Positions 6,818 to 13,191 of a stretch of DNA of 23,977 nt are shown in pieces. Below the pieces are notes generated by a model. That model was not told the origin of the DNA. It saw only the letters and a program-made list of their open reading frames with translations, and ran no database searches. The stretch is taken from assembly GCA_001784175.1 (NCBI GenBank), contig MFPR01000021.1, positions 1-23,977 of the forward strand. The letters are read 5' to 3'. This stretch comes from Candidatus Lindowbacteria bacterium RIFCSPLOWO2_12_FULL_62_27 (GTDB taxonomy: Bacteria; Lindowbacteria; 2-12-FULL-62-27). Made by a program: the position numbers and the translations under genes. Within the stretch, counting starts at the first letter, position 1; each line of letters begins with the position of its first letter.

Positions 6818-8190
6818 CCTTTCACCGCCCCCTGGGTCATCCCTTCAATGAAATATCTCTGCGCGAACACGAAGAGGACGGCGACAGGGACGATCGAGAA
6901 ACACGCGCCGGCCATCTGCAGTTCCCACTGTGTCAGGTACTGGCCCTTGAAGAGCGCCAGGCCGACCGGCAGGGTCCGGAGGGCGCTGTCGGGCGTGTTG
7001 ACGACGAGCTGCCAGAGGAAATTGGACCACTGGCCGAGGAAGGTCAGCAAAAAGAGGGTGACCATGATCGGCATCGACAGCGGGATGACGATTTTGGTCA
7101 GCTCGTGATACTCGTTCGCGCCGTCCATCCGGGCGGCCTCGAAGAGCGAGTGCGGGATGGTTTCGATGTACTGCCGCATGAGGAATATCCCGAAGACGTT
7201 GGCGAGGTGCGGCACGATCATGCCGAGATAGGTGTTGATGCCGAAGATCCGCATTTCCTGAAGCGTCGTGCCGAACAGCGGCATCTTGCCGATGATGTTG
7301 ACCAGCGCGAACTGCGGGACGAAAAAGATCATCCCCGGCACCATCATGACGGACAACAGGAGATAAAAAAGCTTGTCCTTCCATAAGAAATCCTTCACCG
7401 CGAACACGTAACCCGCCAGCGTGCAGAGGATGACCGTCAAGAGGCCGCTCACGGTCCCCACCACCATGCTGTTGATGAAAAACCGGCCGAACGGGAAATC
7501 GGGCGACCCGGCGATCGCCGCGAAATTGCCCAAAGTATAGATCGACTTCAGGCCCGCCCAGAACGAGTTTCTTACGGAAAACCGGTACGTGACGTTCCCG
7601 CCGCCAGCCGCCAGCATCTCCGCGGACCAGCGGCTCTCAGCGTCTTTGACCAGCGGAATTTCCTTGTCATCGACCAGCGCCGTCACCGCGATCGCGGCGG
7701 GGTCCTGGTAGACGAACCGGACGCGCCCGCCCTCGTATTCGGTCCGGTCCGCCGACGGCGGGATGTCCAGCGCCTGGTTGGGCCCATCCATCCACTGGCC
7801 GTCCACCACGAATTTGTATTCGTGTTTGCCCACCGGCAGGCGCAGCGTCTTCTGAAACACGCCGCCGCCGGTGGTCGTCAGCGCCTCCGCGCCCGCGTTC
7901 CAGCCGTTGAACGTGCCCGCGACGGTAACGCGTTCGGCGCCAGGCGCGGTGTGAAAAAACGTGTGGGCCTGAAACGCGCCCGCGATTTCGCCCGGCGCCA
8001 GCGCCGCCGGTCCCGTCGTTCGCCGCAGTTCCGGCAGAAACTCGTTCTTGAGCGCCGTCCCCTGTTCCTTGAAGGCCGTGAGCAGCATCCAGAACAGCGG
8101 CATCAGCACGACCAGCGACCCCACGGTCAGCGCGACGTAGAGAAGGAGATTCCTCAGAATCAAGAACACCCAATCCGACCACGAGCGCAT
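6814..8190 (-). CDS. MalG-type sugar permease with CBM48 domain inserted in loop 1
   Basis: A 458-residue ABC permease, whereas MalG-type proteins are about 280-300. Membrane segment 1 is at about 13-37, then five more from about 238 to 447. The EAA loop (E-A-A-R-M-D-G-A at 351-358, ending I-V-I-P-L) shows the normal coupling site for the ATPase. The extra length lies between segments 1 and 2, on the periplasmic side. Residues 74-150 are a clear CBM48 domain with G-T-F-N-G-W (Trp97), Y-K-F-V-V-D-G (Lys126) and Q-W (Trp133), the AMPK-beta carbohydrate contacts. Residues 156-207 look like a second, decayed copy (R-F-V-Y-Q-D ... Y-R-F-S-V). Without about 50-215 the protein has ordinary MalG length. 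One base separates it from the MalF-type gene. A direct ligand-presenting role is inferred. It is not a sequencing fusion, since the frame is continuous. Confidence 0.92.
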   Translation of the reverse strand: MRSWSDWVFLILRNLLLYVALTVGSLVVLMPLFWMLLTAFKEQGTALKNEFLPELRRTTGPAALAPGEIAGAFQAHTFFHTAPGAERVTVAGTFNGWNAGAEALTTTGGGVFQKTLRLPVGKHEYKFVVDGQWMDGPNQALDIPPSADRTEYEGGRVRFVYQDPAAIAVTALVDDKEIPLVKDAESRWSAEMLAAGGGNVTYRFSVRNSFWAGLKSIYTLGNFAAIAGSPDFPFGRFFINSMVVGTVSGLLTVILCTLAGYVFAVKDFLWKDKLFYLLLSVMMVPGMIFFVPQFALVNIIGKMPLFGTTLQEMRIFGINTYLGMIVPHLANVFGIFLMRQYIETIPHSLFEAARMDGANEYHELTKIVIPLSMPIMVTLFLLTFLGQWSNFLWQLVVNTPDSALRTLPVGLALFKGQYLTQWELQMAGACFSIVPVAVLFVFAQRYFIEGMTQGAVKG

Positions 8191-8191
8191 C

Positions 8192-9118
8192 TTATTTGAT
8201 CCTCTTCGGCTGGAATATTTTCACGTTGATGATCGACACGGTGATCGCGACCACCAAAAGCACGTAGGACACGGCGGCCGCATAGCCATACTGGCCGTCC
8301 TCGAACTGCAGGTAGAGGTAAAAACCGGAAATGCGGCTCGCGCCCACCGTGTTGCCCATGACCGAAACGTTCGGCCCGCCGCGGCTGGTCATCGCATATA
8401 TTTCGGTGAACGCGTTCAGCGCGCCGAGGATGCCGGTGACGATGAGAAAGAGCGTGATGGGTTTCACGAGCGGCCACGTGATGTGCCGGAGTTTGTCCCA
8501 CCAGCCGGCGCCGTCGAATTCGGCGGCCTCATAGATGGATGTGGGAATGTTCTGGATCGCGGTCAGATACAGAATCATCCCAAAGCCGGATCCCTTCAGC
8601 ACCATCGCGAACGCCACGGCCGGCAGGGCGGTCCACGGTTCCGACATGAGCGCCGACTCAGCCAGCACGTCGATCTTCAGCGCGCGGCCCAGGACCGACA
8701 GGAGGCCGTACGTCGGCGCGTAGATCAACGTCCAGATGACGCCGACCACCAGCATGTCGAGGACGTTCGGCAGGAAAAACGCGCTGCGGAAAAATCCCCG
8801 GCCCGGCAGTCGGTTGTTCAGGAGGAGGGCCAGAAGAAGCGACAGCGCGATGAAGGCGGGGATCGTCAGAAAGGCGTAATAAAACGTGAGGAGGAGCGAC
8901 CACCAGAATTCGGGGTCGCCGAGGAGCGCCGCATAATTTCCGAATCCGACGAATTTCATGTCCGCAAACACGTTGTAAAAATCGGAATAGATCGTGTTCT
9001 TCTGGAAACTCAGGAGCAGAGAATAGAGGATGGGGTAAAGGAGAAAAATGCCGAAGACAACCAGAAACGGGGAGAGAAACACATACGAAACGATCGTGTC
9101 GCGCGTCTTGCGGTCCAT
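8192..9118 (-). CDS. MalF/UgpA-type sugar ABC permease
   Basis: A 308-residue inner-membrane permease with about six hydrophobic segments (from S-Y-V-F-L-S-P-F-L near 11 to A-A-V-S-Y-V-L-L near 281-290). Its EAA loop is E-A-A-E-F-D-G-A-G at 197-205, followed by W-P-L. It pairs with the MalG-type permease one base downstream and the MalK-type ATPase three genes upstream. I place the start at 9118 instead of the longest reading at 9220. The 34 extra residues are unlike any permease N-terminus and lie inside the upstream gene. A GGAG ribosome site sits about 7 bases before 9118, and the upstream stop ends two bases away. It lacks the large P2 periplasmic domain of E. coli MalF, as in most Gram-positive-type sugar permeases. 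Confidence 0.92.
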   Translation of the reverse strand: MDRKTRDTIVSYVFLSPFLVVFGIFLLYPILYSLLLSFQKNTIYSDFYNVFADMKFVGFGNYAALLGDPEFWWSLLLTFYYAFLTIPAFIALSLLLALLLNNRLPGRGFFRSAFFLPNVLDMLVVGVIWTLIYAPTYGLLSVLGRALKIDVLAESALMSEPWTALPAVAFAMVLKGSGFGMILYLTAIQNIPTSIYEAAEFDGAGWWDKLRHITWPLVKPITLFLIVTGILGALNAFTEIYAMTSRGGPNVSVMGNTVGASRISGFYLYLQFEDGQYGYAAAVSYVLLVVAITVSIINVKIFQPKRIK

Positions 9119-9120
9119 GC

Positions 9121-10578
9121 CTAGCTCCGACCCGCCGGAACGGCCGCGGCCGGATGGGCCTCTGGATTTCCCTGTGGCCGGAAGACCCGCACGCAGTTTC
9201 GGCCCGCGTGTTTCGCGCAATAGAGCGCCTCGTCCGCGCTCTTGATCAGCCGGTCGGCCGTCAGGGACGGGTCGTCGCTCTGGACGGTCTGCGACAGGTC
9301 GTTGACGCCGATGCTGATGGTCACGGCCAGCGCTGTGGTCTCCAGCTTCACCGGCGTTTTGCCGACCGCGCCCCGAATCCGCTCGGCCACGCGCGCGGCG
9401 TCGGACGCGGCGGTTTCCGGGAGAATCGCCGATATCTCCTCGCCGCCGTATCTCGCCACGAGGTCCCCGTCGCGTAATACTGATTTGATCCGGCCGGCGA
9501 CATCCCGCAGCACGGTGTCACCCGCGAGGTGCCCGTACGTGTCGTTCACCTGTTTGAAATGGTCGAGGTCCATCATCAGAAGCGTCAGGGGCCGGCCACT
9601 CCGCATGGACCGGTGCACTTCGTCCTTCAGGCGGTCCTTGAAATACCAGAGGACATAGAGTCCGGTCAGGCGGTCCGTGATGGCCATCTGATTGACCTGC
9701 TCGTAGAGCACACTGTTCTGGACCGCAAGCCCGAGGAGGTCCGCCGTGACGGCGAGGAGTTTCACGTCCGGCGGCGACAGCGGGATCGTGACGAGCCAGC
9801 CTTCGATCTCGAGGCACAATCCGCCCAGCAACCTGTTCTGATACCGGACGGGGAGCGCGATCCAGGCGCCCTCGCGAATGACACCCGAAGGTTCCGCCCC
9901 CTCCGGCGCGGCGCGCGGCCGGAGAACTTTCTCCTTGACGGCGCGGCCGCGCGAGGCGTCCTCCATCGACGCCGCCGCCCGCGGATTGCGCAGGTCGATG
10001 TCCTCGCCCGATGCGAGGCAGAGCCACATGGCGTTCAGTTGCAAGTCGCGCCGCCGCGCAAGCTCCTTCAGGCTCTGGCCCGCGGCGGCCAGGATGTCGA
10101 CGCGGGCCATGCCCACGGTCTGCCGGGTCGCGAGGTCATACACCGTCTGAAACAGCGTGATCTCCTCCTGAACGCGATCGAATTGATTCTTCATTTCTTC
10201 CAGCGAGATCATGGACTCGGTGTTCTGCCGTTCCAGACGCCGCCGGACGAGTTCGTGCCGGTAGCCATCCATCCACTGCCGGCGGATCACGGCACACCCG
10301 AATTCCAGGAGGCCAAACCAGACCAGCGCGATCCATATCTGGTGAATGAACATCCCACCCCGAACCGCCGGAAGAACGACCAGCGCCGCCGACATCAGCC
10401 GCGCCGGCATCCCGAAGGGCCGGGGGGCGCCGCGCACAAAGGCAAAGAGAGCGATCATCGCCGCCAGAACGCCCAAATGGTATTTGTCGACGCCAAATCT
10501 CGCCGGCCACGCCATCCCCGCCGCCCCGACAACCGCCGATGCGACGACGATGACCAGCGCCGCGCGGCGCTCAGTCAT
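9121..10578 (-). CDS. Membrane GAF-GGDEF diguanylate cyclase (first)
   Basis: A 485-residue protein with hydrophobic segments within about 6-95, a coiled region (about 105-145), a GAF-like domain (about 145-295) and a C-terminal GGDEF domain (about 297-465). The catalytic loop reads G-G-E-E-I (378-382), so the last residue of the usual G-G-E-E-F is Ile. The Mg/GTP motif L-M-M-D-L-D-H-F-K-Q-V-N-D is intact. The inhibitory RxxD site (369-372) stands five residues before the loop as in WspR, so product feedback is expected. It makes c-di-GMP if active. It lies inside the sugar-transporter operon, overlapping the other GGDEF gene by eight bases and ending two bases before the MalF-type start. Signal input is unknown. 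The Phe-to-Ile change may lower activity but the acidic residues needed are present. Confidence 0.88.
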   Translation of the reverse strand: MTERRAALVIVVASAVVGAAGMAWPARFGVDKYHLGVLAAMIALFAFVRGAPRPFGMPARLMSAALVVLPAVRGGMFIHQIWIALVWFGLLEFGCAVIRRQWMDGYRHELVRRRLERQNTESMISLEEMKNQFDRVQEEITLFQTVYDLATRQTVGMARVDILAAAGQSLKELARRRDLQLNAMWLCLASGEDIDLRNPRAAASMEDASRGRAVKEKVLRPRAAPEGAEPSGVIREGAWIALPVRYQNRLLGGLCLEIEGWLVTIPLSPPDVKLLAVTADLLGLAVQNSVLYEQVNQMAITDRLTGLYVLWYFKDRLKDEVHRSMRSGRPLTLLMMDLDHFKQVNDTYGHLAGDTVLRDVAGRIKSVLRDGDLVARYGGEEISAILPETAASDAARVAERIRGAVGKTPVKLETTALAVTISIGVNDLSQTVQSDDPSLTADRLIKSADEALYCAKHAGRNCVRVFRPQGNPEAHPAAAVPAGRS

Positions 10579-12073
10579 GGTCCACCACCTGGTCCCGGCC
10601 GGTATTTTTCGCGCGGTACAGGCGCCGGTCGCTGATCTGGAACAGTTGTTCCGGATCGCCGGTGTCGGCCGGAAACGACGCGACGCCGACGCTGACGGTC
10701 ACCCGAAACGTGGGCGCCGGGCCGCCCTTCGGCGCGCCCTCGGCGGGCTCGCCCTGAAACGCGATGGCCTTGATTTTGCCGGCGATATCCTCCGCCCGAG
10801 CCTTCGCCTGGGGACGCGTGGCGTCCGGGAGCGCCACCAGAAATTCCTCGCCGCCCCATCGGCAGGGCAGCGGCCCGCCCCAGTCGACTTCGCGGATCAC
10901 GCGGCCGACCGCCTGCAGCACGCGATCCCCCACCGAGTGACCATAGGTGTCGTTGACGCGCTTGAATAAATCGATGTCGACCAGGATCACGGACAGGTTG
11001 TTCGATTTCCGAAGAGCCCGCTTGCATTCCTCCGAAAAACGCTTCTCGTAATAATACCGCTTGTACAACCCGGTCTGGCCGTCGGTCAGCGCCAGTTCCT
11101 CCGTCCGCTCATACAGCCGGACGTTGCTGGCCGACATCGAAAAGACGGAGGCAATGTGGCTCAGGATCACCATGTCGTCATGATCGAACCGTTCCGGTTG
11201 CTCCGACACCACGCGAAGATTCCCGTATATGTTGCCCTCTTCAATCAGAGGACACACGAGCGCCGACCGGCCGGAAAAACGGCTCTCGGCGCTCTGAAAC
11301 CGCGAGTCCTTGTCGCGGTCCACCACCAGGATGTTTTGCCGCGACTGCCCCGCCACCAGGTCCAGACCGTCCGGGCACGGAACCAGGAGGTCGTACGTCC
11401 GGCGCTGGTACCGGCGGCCCTGGGAAGCCGGCTGAGATGCGGGCCGGACGACGGCCGCAGACCGCGCGTCCGCACGGGGCGGCGCGGCGCTGAGCCACAG
11501 GCTGGCGCGGTCTTCCGGAAAGAGCGCCTCGACCGTCGCGAGGACCGCCTCGGCCAACTGGTCGAACTTCAGCGTCGACGAACACTCGTGGACGACGCCG
11601 ACGAGCGAGGTCCATGTTTGGAGTCGCTTCTCATGTTTTTCGGTTTTCTGCACAAATTCCTCCTCGCCCTCGTGCGACATCCTCACCGCCGTCTCCAGAT
11701 CGCCGGCGACGCTCCGCCGGTGATCCCGCCCGGTATGGATGTCCTGGATCCACGTCGAATAGAACGCCATAAAACCGGCGACGACGATGCCGCCCACCGC
11801 CAGCGTCAGGCCCCGGGCCATCGGGATGCCGATCACGGCCACGAGCGTGGCCGTGATGAGAAACCCGACCGCGAGCGGCCCGCCGCGGATGCCGAACTGG
11901 TGGATGAAAAACACGCCGGTGAGGGCGAAGAGGGACAGCGCGGCGATTTCCGAGCCGGCCGCGAAGATCGGCGCCACGATGAGGCTCGTGGCCGAGACCG
12001 CCAGAAGCCCGAGGGTGGGGACGAGCCGGTCGATGCGGAAATTTTCGTCGAGCCGGACGAGGGCGTTGGTCAT
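10571..12073 (-). CDS. Membrane GAF-GGDEF diguanylate cyclase (second)
   Basis: A 500-residue protein with four hydrophobic segments within about 17-108, a coiled linker, a GAF domain (about 160-322) and a GGDEF domain (about 327-498). The loop is G-G-E-E-F (407-411) and the metal site is V-D-I-D-L-F-K-R-V-N-D, both intact. Five residues before the loop, where RxxD would be, the sequence is W-G-G-P, so the inhibitory site is missing and product inhibition should be lost. It differs in this way from its neighbour, giving the operon one feedback-sensitive and one insensitive enzyme. I use the ATG at 12073, which forms an ATGA overlap with the ATPase stop. A reading 65 codons longer lies inside the ATPase gene and looks non-coding. 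The architecture suggests duplication of a common ancestor with strong divergence. Confidence 0.88.
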   Translation of the reverse strand: MTNALVRLDENFRIDRLVPTLGLLAVSATSLIVAPIFAAGSEIAALSLFALTGVFFIHQFGIRGGPLAVGFLITATLVAVIGIPMARGLTLAVGGIVVAGFMAFYSTWIQDIHTGRDHRRSVAGDLETAVRMSHEGEEEFVQKTEKHEKRLQTWTSLVGVVHECSSTLKFDQLAEAVLATVEALFPEDRASLWLSAAPPRADARSAAVVRPASQPASQGRRYQRRTYDLLVPCPDGLDLVAGQSRQNILVVDRDKDSRFQSAESRFSGRSALVCPLIEEGNIYGNLRVVSEQPERFDHDDMVILSHIASVFSMSASNVRLYERTEELALTDGQTGLYKRYYYEKRFSEECKRALRKSNNLSVILVDIDLFKRVNDTYGHSVGDRVLQAVGRVIREVDWGGPLPCRWGGEEFLVALPDATRPQAKARAEDIAGKIKAIAFQGEPAEGAPKGGPAPTFRVTVSVGVASFPADTGDPEQLFQISDRRLYRAKNTGRDQVVDHD

Positions 12074-13191
12074 GGAACGGCGGCGTCGATGCGTTTCTCC
12101 GATTCGGGATCGAAAAATTTCACCTTCCGGAAATCCAGCACAATGTTCATCTCCTGCTGGGGCTCGATCTTCGTCTCCGGTCCCATGCTCGCCGTCAGCG
12201 TGTGCTTGCCGTTCCGCAAATACACGTATATCTCCGACCCCAGTGGCTCGACGACGTCCACGACGCACCGGATCGCGTCGCTCAGCGTCCGCTGCGGCGT
12301 GTAGAGCGTGTCGTAGATGTCCTCCGGCCGGACGCCCATGACGATGTCGCGGCCGACGGCGCGGCGTTTTTGCAGAATGCCCGAAATTTCCGCCGGCAGC
12401 GGCAGATCGAACGATCCGCCGTGAAGCCGCACCTGGCCGTTTTCCTGGAGGACCGACAGCCTCATGAAATTCATGGGCGGCATGCCGATGAATCCGGCCA
12501 CAAACTGGTTCGCCGGCTCCTCGTACAGATGAATGGGCGTGTCGACCTGCTGAACGACGCCGTCCCGCAGGACGGTGATTCGGCCGCCCAGGGTCATCGC
12601 CTCCGTCTGGTCGTGCGTCACGTAGATCATGGTCGACTGGAGCCGGTTGTGGAGCCGCGCCAGCTCCACGCGCATCTGCACGCGCAGCTTCGCGTCCAGG
12701 TTCGACAGCGGCTCGTCGAACAGAAAGACCTTCGGGCGCTGGACGATCGCGCGGCCCACCGCCACGCGCTGGCGCTGCCCGCCGGAAAGCTGCTTGGGAT
12801 AGCGTTCGAGGAGGTGCTTGATCTCAAGGACCTCGGCGGCCTCCGCCACGCGCTTTTCGATTTCGTCTTTGGGATATTTCTTCAGCCGCAGTCCGAACGA
12901 AAGGTTGTCCTCGACGCTCATGTGCGGGTACAGGGCGTAGTCCTGAAACACCATGGCGACGTTGCGGTCCTTCGGCGGCAGATGGTTCACCACCTTGCCG
13001 TCGATCCGGACTTCGCCGGCCGTCACTTCCTCGAGGCCCGCGACCATTCTCAGGAGGGTGGATTTCCCGCACCCGGAGGGACCCACCAACACCATGAATT
13101 CCCGGTCCTTGATCTTCAACGATACTTCCTTGACCGCCTTCACTCCGGCCGCGTACTGCTTGACGACGTTTGTCAGCTCGACCTCTGCCAT
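12070..13191 (-). CDS. MalK/UgpC-type sugar ABC transporter ATPase
   Basis: A 373-residue ATPase with all motifs: Walker A G-P-S-G-C-G-K-S-T (37-45), Q-loop Gln83, signature L-S-G-G-Q (135-139), Walker B V-F-L-F-D-E (155-160), D-loop S-N-L-D and H-loop His193. The C-terminal part (about 235-370) is the regulatory TOBE/OB domain of the MalK-UgpC-MsmK group, with G-V-R-P-E-D. It energises the two permeases encoded downstream. The gene starts immediately after the stop of the six-CBM48 gene (TAA directly followed by ATG in reading order) and ends in an ATGA overlap with a diguanylate cyclase. So the ATPase and its permeases are separated by two signalling genes, an unusual order. A specific symbol is not assigned because the substrate is unproven. 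Confidence 0.95.
   Translation of the reverse strand: MAEVELTNVVKQYAAGVKAVKEVSLKIKDREFMVLVGPSGCGKSTLLRMVAGLEEVTAGEVRIDGKVVNHLPPKDRNVAMVFQDYALYPHMSVEDNLSFGLRLKKYPKDEIEKRVAEAAEVLEIKHLLERYPKQLSGGQRQRVAVGRAIVQRPKVFLFDEPLSNLDAKLRVQMRVELARLHNRLQSTMIYVTHDQTEAMTLGGRITVLRDGVVQQVDTPIHLYEEPANQFVAGFIGMPPMNFMRLSVLQENGQVRLHGGSFDLPLPAEISGILQKRRAVGRDIVMGVRPEDIYDTLYTPQRTLSDAIRCVVDVVEPLGSEIYVYLRNGKHTLTASMGPETKIEPQQEMNIVLDFRKVKFFDPESEKRIDAAVP

Noticed and set aside
9119-9220. 34-codon N-terminal extension of the MalF-type permease
   Set aside because: It is inside the upstream GGDEF gene and Gly/Arg-rich; a good ribosome site precedes the start at 9118.
12074-12268. 65-codon N-terminal extension of the second GGDEF protein
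   Set aside because: It lies within the ATPase gene and has no membrane or known segment; the start at 12073 overlaps the ATPase stop as ATGA.
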